Source of the DNA: Hymenobacter caeli
Lineage (GTDB): Bacteria > Bacteroidota > Bacteroidia > Cytophagales > Hymenobacteraceae
DNA length: 44,448 bases
Assembly: GCF_013294115.1 (NCBI RefSeq)
Contig: NZ_JABSNP010000029.1
Coordinates: 1 to 44,448, forward strand
Direction of reading: 5' to 3'
The first letter of the stretch is position 1; every line of letters begins with the position of its first letter. The position numbers and the translations under genes were made by a program. Of this stretch, positions 24,422 to 33,675 are shown piece by piece. A model generated the notes under the pieces. It was not told the origin of the DNA and made no database searches. It saw only the letters and a program-made list of their open reading frames with translations.

Positions 24422-25567
24422 CTAATCCGTGGGCCGGCCGAAGCGCGGGTCCTGAATGAAGGTGGAGTCGGTCAAAGTCTTCAGAAACAGCACGATTTGT
24501 TTCTTCTCCGCGTCGGTCAGGTCCAGGGGTTGGCCGGGGCCCAGGGGGCTGTTGGTGCCGTTGAGGATGTTGGCGTCGAGGTTGGGGCTGCCGAAGGCGA
24601 TGTGCTCGTTGTAGTGGGCCAGCACGTCGTCGAGGGTGGCGAAGCGGCCGTCGTGCATGTAGGGGGCCGTGAGGGCGATGTTGCGCAGCGAGGGAATTCG
24701 AAACTTGCCCTGGTCGGCGGCCAGGCCCGTGGCGGTGGCGCGGCCCAGGTCGGTGAAGGCGGCGTCGAGGCCGTTGTTGACGAAGGTGTGGTTGGTTTGC
24801 AGGTCGCCGGCGTGGCAGTCGGCGCAGTTGCCGCCGCGCAGCGGCGGGCTGGGGTGGGTAATGAACAGCTGCAAGCCATTCACCTCGTCGGCCGAGAGCG
24901 CGGCGCGGTTGCCGCGCCGGTACTGGTCGTAGTGCGAATTGCCCGACACCAGCGTGCGCACGAACTGCGCCAGGGCCTTCAGCAGGTTGTCTTCCGTAAC
25001 GGGCCCTGCCCCGAAGGCCTTGGCAAACAAGGCCGGGTAGCGGGGCTGCGCCTGGAGCTTGGCCACGCTGGCGGCCAGCGTTTGGTGCATCTCGATGGCG
25101 TTGGTGAGGGGCGTGCGGGCCTGCGCTTCCAGGCCCGCGGCGGTGCCGTCCCAGGTCAGCAGCGGGTCCCAGAGCAGGTTGCTCAGCGACATGGCGCTGC
25201 GCGGGTGCTGGGCCCCGTTCACGCCCACGGCGTGGGCCAGCCCGTCGGTGAAGGCCAGCTCCTGGCGGTGGCACGAGGCGCAGGCCACGGTGTTGTCCAC
25301 CGAGAGCGTCTTTTCATAAAACAAGTGCCGACCCAGGTCCACGCCTTCCACCGTCAGCGGGTTGTCGGTGGGCAGCAGGGGGTTGGCCGGGAAGTTGCTC
25401 GGCAGCACCAGCGCGTAAGCCGTGGGCGCGGCCACGCCCGGCGCGGGCGCGGGGGGCGGGTCGGTGCCGCCGCCGTCGTGGCTACAGGCGGCCACGATTA
25501 TCCCCGCCAGGCCGGCCGCCACCAGCCAGCGCCCCCGGCGCAGCCACTGCGAAGACAATTGCTTCAT
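24422..25567 (-). CDS. Di-haem cytochrome c peroxidase-family protein, MbnH/MauG-like lipoprotein
   Basis: A 381-residue periplasmic di-haem enzyme. The ATG at 25567 gives a lipoprotein signal (GIIVAACSHDGGG, Cys28), so an earlier ATG 8 codons upstream is less likely. The two haem sites are Cys96-x2-Cys99-His100 (CASCH) and Cys248-x2-Cys251-His252 (CADCH). The conserved RIPSLRNIALTAPYMHDGRF segment and DVLAHYN follow. In this family H2O2 drives either plain peroxidase activity or, in MbnH and MauG, oxidation of a tryptophan in a partner protein. The MbnP-like gene directly upstream (99 bases) strongly suggests the MbnH role. No cytochrome maturation genes are near. Confidence 0.9.
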   Translation of the reverse strand: MKQLSSQWLRRGRWLVAAGLAGIIVAACSHDGGGTDPPPAPAPGVAAPTAYALVLPSNFPANPLLPTDNPLTVEGVDLGRHLFYEKTLSVDNTVACASCHRQELAFTDGLAHAVGVNGAQHPRSAMSLSNLLWDPLLTWDGTAAGLEAQARTPLTNAIEMHQTLAASVAKLQAQPRYPALFAKAFGAGPVTEDNLLKALAQFVRTLVSGNSHYDQYRRGNRAALSADEVNGLQLFITHPSPPLRGGNCADCHAGDLQTNHTFVNNGLDAAFTDLGRATATGLAADQGKFRIPSLRNIALTAPYMHDGRFATLDDVLAHYNEHIAFGSPNLDANILNGTNSPLGPGQPLDLTDAEKKQIVLFLKTLTDSTFIQDPRFGRPTD

Positions 25568-25575
25568 GGGCGTGG

Positions 25576-25672
25576 AAATTAAATTAATCAAGAATTAAAA
25601 ATCGGGCCGAAAAGCATGTTGCGCAGCACTCATCTTTAATTCTTCATTCCTAATTTTTTAATTGATTTAATT
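25576..25672. repeat. AATTAA-rich inverted repeat between mbnP-like and mbnH-like genes
   Basis: The blocks 25576-25602 and 25634-25672 are AT-rich, imperfect inverted copies (AATTAAATTAATC / GATTTAATT with TTAATTCTTCATTCC) in an otherwise GC-rich region. A similar ATTGCTCATTGTTAATTG stretch stands before the fpg start (40608-40630). They look like another short dispersed repeat. Confidence 0.45.
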
Positions 25673-26440
25673 GGCGTCAACGCGGCTCACGGTGAACATG
25701 CCGGCGGCGTAGTTATCGGCCACGGTGGGGGCGTTGGCCCCGCCCATCACGTCGGACATTTTGCTGAAATCAACGTTTTTGCTGGCGGTGGCGGCGTTGT
25801 CGAACAGGGCTTGCACGTTGGCTTGCACGTGGAGGGCGGGCGCGTGGCCGGCCGCCACCACCAACGGGGTAGTGAAGGTGATGGTGCGTTGGGTGCCGTT
25901 GTCGCCGATGTGGAAGCGCAGGCCGCCCTCGGCGGCCGCGGCGGCGTGGGGGGCCTGGGGCGAGGTGCCCTCCATTTTTAGGAACACGTAGCCGGCGGTC
26001 CAGTCCCAGTACAGGTCGTTGTTGGGGTCGAGGGCCCCGGTTTGGGCCCCCGCTGTGTTGCGCAGCGGGTCCACGCCCACCACGAAGCTCAGGCCGGTGT
26101 AGGCGGCCAGCGGCACGTTGGGCACCACTAGGTGGGCGGTGGCCGGCTGGGCGGCGTCCACGAGGTAGTAGCTCTCGGGCGCGGCGTACACGGTGCCGTC
26201 GGCCCGGGTCAGCTTCACGTTCGACACCAGGTACTTGAACTTGGTCACTTTGAAGGTTTGGCCGTCGGCCTTCGCGTAGCTGGTGCCGTCGAAGGCCAGG
26301 GGCGCGGTGCCCACCACGGCGGCCATTTCGAGCGACACGCTGCCCGTGTCGGCCCCGGCGGCCTCGTCTTTTTTGCAGCCGCTGGCGGCCAGCGCGGCCA
26401 GCGGCCCCAGCAGGGCCCAGGCCCGAAAGTAGCGTTTCAT
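25667..26440 (-). CDS. MbnP-family copper-binding-type lipoprotein
   Basis: A 257-residue periplasmic lipoprotein (lipobox ALAASGC, Cys22; start ATG 26440 chosen for this signal). Family features are the opening SVSLEMAAVVGTAPLAF, then FKVTKFKYLVSNVKLTRADG, YYLVDA, GVDPLRNTAGAQTGALDPNNDLYWDWTAGYVF and LRFHIGDNG. In methanotrophs MbnP carries a tryptophan that MbnH oxidises to kynurenine to build a copper site; here Trp145 and Trp147 in YWDWTAGY and His177 are candidates. Directly followed on the same strand by the MbnH-like gene, as in other MbnPH pairs. No methanobactin precursor or biosynthesis gene was seen, so the pair is of the stand-alone kind. Confidence 0.85.
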   Translation of the reverse strand: MKRYFRAWALLGPLAALAASGCKKDEAAGADTGSVSLEMAAVVGTAPLAFDGTSYAKADGQTFKVTKFKYLVSNVKLTRADGTVYAAPESYYLVDAAQPATAHLVVPNVPLAAYTGLSFVVGVDPLRNTAGAQTGALDPNNDLYWDWTAGYVFLKMEGTSPQAPHAAAAAEGGLRFHIGDNGTQRTITFTTPLVVAAGHAPALHVQANVQALFDNAATASKNVDFSKMSDVMGGANAPTVADNYAAGMFTVSRVDAN

Positions 26441-26998
26441 GGACGTAAGTACCATCGGGTTGGGTAATGAATGGATGAACAAAAACGCGGCGGGCCGGGC
26501 CCCGGCCCCAGTGCCCGGCTCAACCGATTCCGGGGCGACAAAGTGCTCGTCGGCACTTGCTGATTTTTGGTGGGTGACAACGCCCGCCGCCCGCTTTCAA
26601 ATATACCGCGCCAAAAATTTGAAGCCGCCCCCCCCCCGGACTAGTCCGGGGGGCCCGCGGGGCGCACGCGCCCCGGGCCGGCCGGCCGAAAACTTCCCCC
26701 GGTGGTTAGTTGGCGGCCGAAGGCCGGACCCGCCGCCCCGGCCAATCCTGAGTATAAACTGAGTTTAAAAGTCCCGCCGTAAGTAAAATAAATCGACCCT
26801 TGCGCAATGAATGCCGCATGAAGCAGGTCCCTCCGCCGCCGCTATTAACCTTTTTTCGGGCCCTTAGGAGCTTTTATGCGGCTCTGGCCCGCAACCGCCC
26901 TCTGCCGGCGGCCGTCGTTGGGCGCAACCTTTTGCCGCAAGGGGCGGTTGAAACGCGCTGGTGGCGAAGACATTTTTTATGACCAGGCACTTGATATT
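26441..26998. other. 558-bp divergent intergenic region with a GC palindrome
   Basis: Lies between the MbnP-like gene (minus) and the second RND gene (plus). A 22-bp perfect palindrome centred on CTAG occupies 26632-26653 (C run, GGACTAGTCC, G run), followed by further GC-rich dyads. From 26745 it becomes AT-richer (GAGTATAAACTGAGTTTAAAA), a likely promoter area for the efflux operon, although no full TAnnTTTG box is present. No gene was recognised. Confidence 0.45.
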
Positions 26999-29900
26999 AT
27001 GTGGATAGTTAGGCTGGCGCTGGCGCGCCCTTACACGTTCGTGGTCATGGCGCTGCTCATCCTGGTGGGGGGCGTGCTGACCATCAAAACGATGGCGGTG
27101 GATATTTTCCCTGACATTCCGATTCCGGTGGTGGGCGTTGTCTGGGGCTACGCCGGCATCTCGCCCGAGGAGATGAACCAGCGCATCGTGGTGCCCAACG
27201 AGCGGGCGTTTACGACCACCGTCAGCAACATCGAGCACATCGAGAGCCAGAGCCTCAAGGGCGTCGGGCTAATCAAGGTGTTCTTCCAGCCTGGCACCAA
27301 CCCCGATGCCGGCGTGGCCCAGCTCACGGCCATCACCCAGACGCTGCTGCGCGTGCTGCCCCCGGGCATCACCCCGCCGCTCATCATCCGCTACTCGGCC
27401 TCCAACGTGCCCATCGCCCAGACCTCGCTCAGCAGCGAGACGCTCGGCGAGTCGGACCTCTACGACGCGGCCAACGCCTTCATCCGGCCGGGCCTGGCCG
27501 TGGTGCAGGGGGCCTCGGTGCTGCTGCCCAACGGCGGCAAGCCCAAGCAAATCATGGTGGACCTCGACCCCGACAAGCTGGCCGGCCGGGGCCTGAGCGG
27601 CGACGACGTGGTGACCGCCATCACGACCCAGAACCTGATCATTCCGGCCGGCTCGGCCAAAATCGGCACCCGCGAATACGACGTCAAGCTCAACTCCAGC
27701 CCCGAGGCCGTGGCCAGCCTCAACGACTTGCCCGTGAAGGTGGTGAACGGCACCACGGTGTACGTCCGCGACGTGGCCTTTGTGCACGAGGGCGCGGCCG
27801 TGCAAACCAACATCGTGCGCCAGAACGGCCGCCGCACGGCCATCATCCCCATCCTCAAAAGCGGGGCGGCGAGCACGCTGGCCATCATCGACAAAATCAA
27901 GGCGACGCTGCCCAACATCCAGGCCAACGCGCCCCCCGGCCTGAACATCAAGCTCTTGTTCGACCAGTCGTTTTTCGTGCGGGCCAGCATCAAGGGTGTC
28001 GTCATTGAGGCCTGCATCGCGGCGGCCCTCACCGGCCTGATGATTCTGCTATTCCTGGGCTCGTGGCGCTCCACGCTCATCATCGCCACCAGCATCCCGC
28101 TGAGCATCCTGGTGAGCATCGTCATCATGAACATCCTGGGCCAGACGCTCAACATCATGACGCTCGGGGGCCTCTCGCTGGCCGTGGGCATCCTAGTGGA
28201 CGACGCGACGGTGGAAATTGAGAACATCCACCGCAACATGGGCATGAAAAAGCTGCTCAAGCGGGCCATTTTGGACGGGGCCCAGCAGATTGCCACGCCG
28301 GCCCTGGTGGCCACGTTGGCCATTTGCATCGTGTTCGTGCCGGTGTTTTTCCTGGGCGGGGTGGCCTCGGCCATCTTCGCGCCGCTGGCCACGGCCGTGA
28401 TTTTTGCCATGCTGGCCTCCTACGTCCTCAGCCGGACGCTGGTGCCCACGCTGGTGATGTTCCTGCTGCGCAACGAGTTGCCCATTTACCACGCTCAGGA
28501 GGAGGCTGACCTGCCCAGCGCCCACCTGCGCGGCGGCCAGCCCGTGAGCCAGGCCGAACGCGACCTGGAGCACATCCGCCGCGAGCAGTTTGAGAAGGCC
28601 CACCCCAGCGGCACGCCCGAGGAGGAAGCCGAAAATGAGATTACCGACGCCGAGCGGGAAAAGGGCAAGGGCATTCAGGACAGCTACGTGTGGCGCATCC
28701 ACACCGCTTTTGAGCACCACTTCGAGAAGTTCCGGGCCGGCTACGGGGACGCGCTGAGCTGGGCCCTGGCCAACCGGCCCAAGGTGATTACCGCCTTCGC
28801 GGTGCTGTTCGTCGGCTCGCTGGGCCTGTTCCCGCTCATTGGCCAGAACTTCTTCCCGACCGTGGACGCCGGGCAGCTGCGCCTGCACGTGCGGGTGCCC
28901 ACCGGCACGCGGGTGGAGGACACGGAAGTGCGCTTCAAGCAGGTGGAAAAGGTCATCAAGGAAGTCGTTCCGGCCAGGGAACTGGACCTCATCCTCGACA
29001 ACATCGGCCTGCCGGTGGTGGCCATCAACCTGCTGCTCAGCGACAACCCCACCACCGGAGCCGGCGACGGCGAGATTCTGGTGAGCATGAAGGAGGACCA
29101 CGGCCCCACGGGCGACTACATCAACGAAATCCGCCGCCGCCTGCGCAAAGAGCAGCCCGACCTGGTGTTTTTCTTCCAGCCGGCCGACATCGTAAACCAG
29201 ACGCTGAACTTCGGCCTGCCGGCCCCCATTGACATCCAGGTGATTGGGCGCAATACCGCGGCCAACCAGCGCATTGCGGGCGAGATAAACGCCAAGATTC
29301 ACCAGATTCCGGGCGTGGTCGACAACTTCATTTACCAGACCACGGACCAGCCGCAGTTGCGGGTGGACATTGACCGAGTGCGGGCCCAGCAGGCCGGCCT
29401 GCTCCAGCGCGACATTGCCAATAACGTGCTCGTGAGCCTGAGCAGCAGCACCCAGACCAGCCCCAACCAGTGGCTGAACCCGGTGACCGGCGTGAGCTAC
29501 GCCGTGGCCGTGCAGACCCCGCCCCGCGACGTGGCCACGCTCGACCAGCTGGGGGCCATCGGCGTGACGGGCCCCGGCCAGCCCGAGGCCCAGCTGCTGA
29601 GCAACTTCGCCACCGTGCGGCGCACCTCCACCGCGGCCGTGGCGTCGGACTACAACATCCAGCGCACCGTGGACGTGTACGCCGGGGTGAGCGGCCGCGA
29701 CCTGGGCGGCGTGGCCACCGACGTGCGCCGGGTGATGGACGACGCGCGCAAGCACCTGCCCAAGGGCACCACGCTGGCCCTGCGCGGCCAGGCCGACTCC
29801 ATGCGCACCTCGTTCGTGGGCCTCGGGCTGGGCCTGGCCGGGGCCATCGTGCTGGTGTACCTGCTGATGGTCATCAACTTCCAGAGCTGGCTCGACCCGC

Positions 29901-30340
29901 TCATCATCATCACGGCCCTGCCGGGGGCCCTGGCCGGCATCCTCTGGATGCTGTTCGTGACGCACACCACCCTAAGCGTGCCGGCCCTGATGGGGGCCAT
30001 TATGTGCATCGGGGTGGCCACGGCCAATAGCATTCTGCTGGTGACGTTTGCCAACGAGCGACGGGAGGAAGAGCCCGACCTGCTGCCACTCGACGCGGCC
30101 CTGGACGCCGGTTTCACCCGCCTGCGCCCGGTGCTGATGACGGCCCTGGCCATGGTTATCGGCCTGCTGCCCATGTCGTTGGGCCTGGGTGAGGGCGGCG
30201 AGCAAAACGCGCCCCTGGGCCGCGCCGTAATCGGCGGGCTAATTCTGGCCACGGTCACGACGCTGTTCTTCGTGCCGATTATGTTCTCGTATTTGAAAAA
30301 GCCCACGCCAGTGGCAGAGCCGGGCATGAAGGCGGCGTAA
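26999..30340 (+). CDS. RND efflux transporter, AcrB/MdtB-like inner-membrane subunit
   Basis: A 1113-residue proton-driven exporter of the hydrophobe/amphiphile RND type and first gene of a tripartite efflux operon. The ATG at 26999 is chosen because the first helix (IVRLALARPYTFVVMALLILVGG) begins there. Landmarks: MAVDIFPDIPIPVVGVVWGYAGISPEEM, proton-relay Asp401-Asp402 in TM4 (GILVDDATVEIENIHRNM), and the second-half helix MGAIMCIGVATANSILLVTFANERR. Between TM6 and TM7 there is a hydrophilic segment of about 85 residues, rich in Glu and Arg (HAQEEADLPSAHLRGG to EKGKGIQDSYVW), longer than in E. coli AcrB. The adaptor and outer-membrane genes follow on the same strand, each after a large palindrome. 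Order RND-adaptor-channel is less usual than adaptor-RND-channel. Substrates unknown. Confidence 0.93.
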   Translation: MWIVRLALARPYTFVVMALLILVGGVLTIKTMAVDIFPDIPIPVVGVVWGYAGISPEEMNQRIVVPNERAFTTTVSNIEHIESQSLKGVGLIKVFFQPGTNPDAGVAQLTAITQTLLRVLPPGITPPLIIRYSASNVPIAQTSLSSETLGESDLYDAANAFIRPGLAVVQGASVLLPNGGKPKQIMVDLDPDKLAGRGLSGDDVVTAITTQNLIIPAGSAKIGTREYDVKLNSSPEAVASLNDLPVKVVNGTTVYVRDVAFVHEGAAVQTNIVRQNGRRTAIIPILKSGAASTLAIIDKIKATLPNIQANAPPGLNIKLLFDQSFFVRASIKGVVIEACIAAALTGLMILLFLGSWRSTLIIATSIPLSILVSIVIMNILGQTLNIMTLGGLSLAVGILVDDATVEIENIHRNMGMKKLLKRAILDGAQQIATPALVATLAICIVFVPVFFLGGVASAIFAPLATAVIFAMLASYVLSRTLVPTLVMFLLRNELPIYHAQEEADLPSAHLRGGQPVSQAERDLEHIRREQFEKAHPSGTPEEEAENEITDAEREKGKGIQDSYVWRIHTAFEHHFEKFRAGYGDALSWALANRPKVITAFAVLFVGSLGLFPLIGQNFFPTVDAGQLRLHVRVPTGTRVEDTEVRFKQVEKVIKEVVPARELDLILDNIGLPVVAINLLLSDNPTTGAGDGEILVSMKEDHGPTGDYINEIRRRLRKEQPDLVFFFQPADIVNQTLNFGLPAPIDIQVIGRNTAANQRIAGEINAKIHQIPGVVDNFIYQTTDQPQLRVDIDRVRAQQAGLLQRDIANNVLVSLSSSTQTSPNQWLNPVTGVSYAVAVQTPPRDVATLDQLGAIGVTGPGQPEAQLLSNFATVRRTSTAAVASDYNIQRTVDVYAGVSGRDLGGVATDVRRVMDDARKHLPKGTTLALRGQADSMRTSFVGLGLGLAGAIVLVYLLMVINFQSWLDPLIIITALPGALAGILWMLFVTHTTLSVPALMGAIMCIGVATANSILLVTFANERREEEPDLLPLDAALDAGFTRLRPVLMTALAMVIGLLPMSLGLGEGGEQNAPLGRAVIGGLILATVTTLFFVPIMFSYLKKPTPVAEPGMKAA

Positions 30341-30349
30341 TTATTTCGG

Positions 30350-30482
30350 GGAGCGCCTCACCCCCCGGCCCCCTCTCCGAGAAGGAGAGGGGGTGCGTTC
30401 AACGATTTAAATTATCCCATTTATATAATCGTCCGTCTCCCCCTCTCCTTTTCGGAGAGGGGGCCGGGGGGTGAGGCGCTCC
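30350..30482. repeat. CCTCACCCCC-type palindromic element, copy 2
   Basis: Perfect 31-bp arms at 30350-30380 and 30452-30482, each with an internal CCCCCTCTCC/GGAGAGGGGG hairpin, around an AT-rich centre. Shares its core with the elements at 8059-8185 and 31761-31954. It sits 9 bases after the RND stop and 40 before the adaptor start, so an mRNA hairpin would form inside the operon transcript. Confidence 0.82.
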
Positions 30483-30521
30483 TAGAGCTGCCGCGCCCAG
30501 CCAAGATACAAAACCCCCAAA

Positions 30522-31712
30522 ATGTCTGACAACAAATCCTCCGGCCGGTTCTGGCTGGTTATCATCGTGGCCCTGGTCGTATTTGCCGGCTTATTTTTGG
30601 TGGGCTACCTGCCCCGCCGCCGCCAGGACAAGGCCCGCGACCAAGAGGCCCACCAAAACAACACCGCCGCGCCCATCGTGACCGTGGTGCCCGCCAAAGC
30701 GGCCCCCGACACCACCACCCTCACCCTGCCCGCCGATGCGCAGTCGCGGCGCGCCACGTTCCTCTTCGCCCAAGCCGCCGGCTACGTGAAGGCCTGGCAC
30801 GCCGACATTGGCCAGCACGTGAAGGCCGGTCAGCTGCTGGCCGAAATCACCACCCCCGAGCTGGACCAGCAGCTGGCCCAGGCCCGGGCCAACCTGGGCC
30901 TGGCCCGCGTCAGCTACGACCGTTTGGCCGGGGTGAAGCTGGCCGGGGCCATTTCGCGGCAGGAGCTGGATGCGGCCCGGGCCCAGTTCGCGGCCCAGCA
31001 GGCGGCCGTGCAGGGCGTGCTGGCGCAGCAGGCGTTCCGGCGCGTGGTGGCCCCGTTCAGCGGCATCGTCACGCAGCGCAACGTGGAGGTGGGGGCCCTA
31101 GTGAGCACCAGCAACGCCCCGGGCTCGCAGCTGTTTAAGCTGGAGCAAACCGACGTGTTGCGCGCTTTCGTGCAAGTGCCGCAAAACTTCTCGCCCTCTA
31201 TCAAAAACGGGTTGAAAGCTGATTTCCTGGTGCCGGAGTTTCCGGGCCGCTCGTTTGCCGGGCGCGTGGTGCGCAACGCCGGGGCCCTGAACACGGACAC
31301 CCGCACGCTGCTCACGGAGGTGCAGGTGCCCAACTCAACCGGGAAGCTGCGGCCGGGCAGCTACGCCCAGGTGCGCTTTCACCTGCCGCGCACGGCCCCC
31401 AGCATCATCATCCCGGCCAACGCCCTGGTGCCCGGCGGCACCGACAGCCGCGTGGCCGTGGTGGCCGACAAAAAGATTCACTACGCCCCCGTCACCACGG
31501 GCCGCGACTTCGGGGCCCAATTGGAGGTGACGCAGGGCCTGAAGGGCGGCGAGCTGCTGGTATTGAACCCGTTGGAAACGCTAACGGAGGGCGAAACCGT
31601 GACCACCCGCCCCTTCAAAGCGCCCCCCAAGCCGCCCGGCCCGGCCCCCGCCAAGCCCCGCCCCAACGACCCCGACGCCCCCCGCGTGTCGTCGCCGCTG
31701 ACAGTGAATTAG
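30522..31712 (+). CDS. RND periplasmic adaptor (membrane fusion) protein
   Basis: A 396-residue adaptor linking the inner-membrane pump to the outer-membrane channel. An N-terminal anchor helix (about residues 8-28) is followed by a lipoyl half-motif (GYVKAWHADIGQHVKAGQLLAEITTPELDQQLAQA), a short alpha-hairpin (to about 165), the second lipoyl half (RRVVAPFSGIVTQRNVEVGALV), a beta-barrel (LRAFVQVPQNF) and a membrane-proximal domain. The C-terminal about 30 residues are Pro/Lys-rich and probably disordered. The hairpin is short, as in many Bacteroidota adaptors. It is flanked on both sides by palindromes of the same family. Confidence 0.92.
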   Translation: MSDNKSSGRFWLVIIVALVVFAGLFLVGYLPRRRQDKARDQEAHQNNTAAPIVTVVPAKAAPDTTTLTLPADAQSRRATFLFAQAAGYVKAWHADIGQHVKAGQLLAEITTPELDQQLAQARANLGLARVSYDRLAGVKLAGAISRQELDAARAQFAAQQAAVQGVLAQQAFRRVVAPFSGIVTQRNVEVGALVSTSNAPGSQLFKLEQTDVLRAFVQVPQNFSPSIKNGLKADFLVPEFPGRSFAGRVVRNAGALNTDTRTLLTEVQVPNSTGKLRPGSYAQVRFHLPRTAPSIIIPANALVPGGTDSRVAVVADKKIHYAPVTTGRDFGAQLEVTQGLKGGELLVLNPLETLTEGETVTTRPFKAPPKPPGPAPAKPRPNDPDAPRVSSPLTVN

Positions 31713-31760
31713 GGCCTTGGGGGAAACCTCACGAGACCCTTGCAGGGCTGGGCAGGGGGT

Positions 31761-31954
31761 AGAGTTGATACGTTTAGTCGTCGCCCTCGAAAACCTCACC
31801 CCCTAGCCCCCTCTCCAAAAAAGAGGAGGGACTAATTTTTAGCTTTAAAGCTGTAGAAGATAGTTTTTTAGAGCTAGAGCTAGTTCCCCCTCTTTTTTGG
31901 AGAGGGGGCTAGGGGGTGAGGTTTTCAAGGGCGATGACCCAACACATCAACTCT
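31761..31954. repeat. CCTCACCCCC-type palindromic element, copy 3, with extended arms
   Basis: The arms 31781-31828 and 31887-31934 are near-perfect (about 46 of 48), and weaker similarity continues outward to AGAGTTGAT at 31761 and ATCAACTCT at 31954. The core is CCTCACCCCCTAGCCCCCTCTCC. The centre holds AT-rich dyads such as AGCTTTAAAGCT. It lies between adaptor and channel genes; the outer extension makes it the longest copy. Confidence 0.82.
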
Positions 31955-32033
31955 GGGGGCCAAAGAACCTTACCCCAAGCGCTTATCAGGCCGCCTCACC
32001 GTTGCCCGCATCTTACCAGCAGTTTTGCAATTC

Positions 32034-33572
32034 ATGAAGTACCTGATTATCGTTTTTATTGGCTTGCTGAGCGGCTGCGCGGCCACGCGCTACCGCTACA
32101 CCCCGCCCGCCGTGCCCGTGCCCAGCGCTTTTAAGAACACGGCCCCTGTGGATTCGCTGGGCCGGGGCCGGGCCGAGGTGCCCGCCCCGGTAACGGACGA
32201 CAGCACCCGGCGCGAGCTTACCCAGGCGCCCACGCTACCGGCCTGGTGGGCGGTGTTCAACGACACGACCCTGACGCGCCTGGAGGCCCGGGCCGCGGCT
32301 CAGAACTTCACAACCCGGGCCGCGGTGGCCCGCATTGCCCAGGCCCGGGCGCAGCTGCGCGTGGCCGAAGCGCAGCGCGCGCCGGTGGTGGCCCTGGCCC
32401 CGTCGGTGTACAACACCCGGCTTTCGGCCCTGCGGCCGGTGCAATCGAGCCTGATTCCGGCCGTGGCCGTGCAGCAAAATCAGTTTTACGTGCCGCTGAA
32501 CGTGAACTACGAGGTGGACCTCTGGGGCCGCCTCCGGCGCGGGGCCCAGGCGGCCCAGGCCACCGAGCAGGCCAGCGAGGCCGATGAGCAGGCCGTGCGC
32601 CTGAGCGTATCGGCCGACGCCGCCAACGCCTACTTCAGCCTGCGCGGCCTCGACGCCGACTTGCTGGTGCTCGACAGCGCCCGCCAGGCCCGCCGCTACA
32701 ACGTGGCCCTCACGCAGGCTCGTTTTAAGGCCGGCGTGGACAACGAGATTGGCTTCCGCCGCGCCCAAACCGAGCTGGCCACCGTGGAGGCCAGCGCCGT
32801 GGAGCTGCGCCGCCAGCGCGCCGGACTGGTGGCCTCGCTGGCCACCCTCGTCGGCCGGCCGGCCAGCAGCTTCGCGCTGCCTTCGCTGGCCCCCGACTCG
32901 GTGAGCTACCAAAGCGCCCTGCCCGCCGTTAAAGGGGCCCCGGCCGCTCCGCCGGCCCCGCCCGTGCAGCTGCAAGTGCCGCTGCCCGCCATCCCCAACT
33001 CGCTGCCCGCCAACCTGCTGGCCCGCCGCCCCGACCTGCGCCGCGCCGAGCGCCAGCTCGCCGCCGCCGACTACCGCGCCGACCAGGCCCGCCTGAACCG
33101 CCTGCCCACCCTGCTGCTCAACGGCTTCGTAGGGCCCCAAACCACCAGCCTCGGCGATTTGCCCAAGGTGAGCAACGGCTACACGTACTACGTGGGCGGG
33201 GGCCTCAACATCCCGCTTTTTGACGGGGGCCGCCTGCGCGGGGCCGAGCAGCTGGCCCAGGCCCAGGGCCGCGAGTCGGAAGCCACGTACCAGGGCACGG
33301 CCCTCACGGCGTTCGAGGAAGTGGAAACCGCCCTGGCCGACGTGCGCGCCGGGGCCGCCCAGCTGGCCGCCCAGCAGCGGGCCCTGCGGGCGGCGCGCCT
33401 GGCGGGCCGCCTCACGCTGGAGCGCTACCGCAGCGGTTTGTCCGACTACTTCGCTGTGGTCGATGCAGACCGCCAAACCCTCGACGCTTCCCGCCTGGTG
33501 GTGCAAACGCAAACCACCCAGCTGCGGGCCGCCGTGGCCCTGGTTCGGGCCCTGGGCGGCGGCTGGCAGTAA
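32034..33572 (+). CDS. Outer-membrane efflux channel lipoprotein (TolC/OprM/NodT family)
   Basis: A 512-residue outer-membrane factor that completes the efflux system. The ATG at 32034 is preferred over a TTG three codons earlier because it opens a lipoprotein signal (MKYLIIVFIGLLSGC, Cys15). The family pattern is seen twice: paired long helices with PAWWAVFNDTTLTRLEARAAAQN and VNYEVDLWGRLRR in the first half, and RRPDLRRAERQLAAADYRADQAR, GGGLNIPLFDGGRLRG and ERYRSGLSDYFAVVDADRQTLD in the second half. Third gene of the pump operon, 321 bases after the adaptor stop, most of that gap being a palindrome. Confidence 0.93.
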   Translation: MKYLIIVFIGLLSGCAATRYRYTPPAVPVPSAFKNTAPVDSLGRGRAEVPAPVTDDSTRRELTQAPTLPAWWAVFNDTTLTRLEARAAAQNFTTRAAVARIAQARAQLRVAEAQRAPVVALAPSVYNTRLSALRPVQSSLIPAVAVQQNQFYVPLNVNYEVDLWGRLRRGAQAAQATEQASEADEQAVRLSVSADAANAYFSLRGLDADLLVLDSARQARRYNVALTQARFKAGVDNEIGFRRAQTELATVEASAVELRRQRAGLVASLATLVGRPASSFALPSLAPDSVSYQSALPAVKGAPAAPPAPPVQLQVPLPAIPNSLPANLLARRPDLRRAERQLAAADYRADQARLNRLPTLLLNGFVGPQTTSLGDLPKVSNGYTYYVGGGLNIPLFDGGRLRGAEQLAQAQGRESEATYQGTALTAFEEVETALADVRAGAAQLAAQQRALRAARLAGRLTLERYRSGLSDYFAVVDADRQTLDASRLVVQTQTTQLRAAVALVRALGGGWQ

Positions 33573-33675
33573 GCAAACCGCCCGGGCCGCCGTGGCCCAA
33601 CCGCTACCGGCGGCAAGTATGTGCGGAACATGTGGTTACTTGGCTTCCCAACTTCACCCCTAACGCCGCCTTCCC

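Noticed and set aside
26876..26998. Upstream 41-codon extension of the second RND protein
   Set aside because: RND proteins begin right at the first membrane helix, which starts after the ATG at 26999; the extension is Arg/Cys-rich and has no family match.
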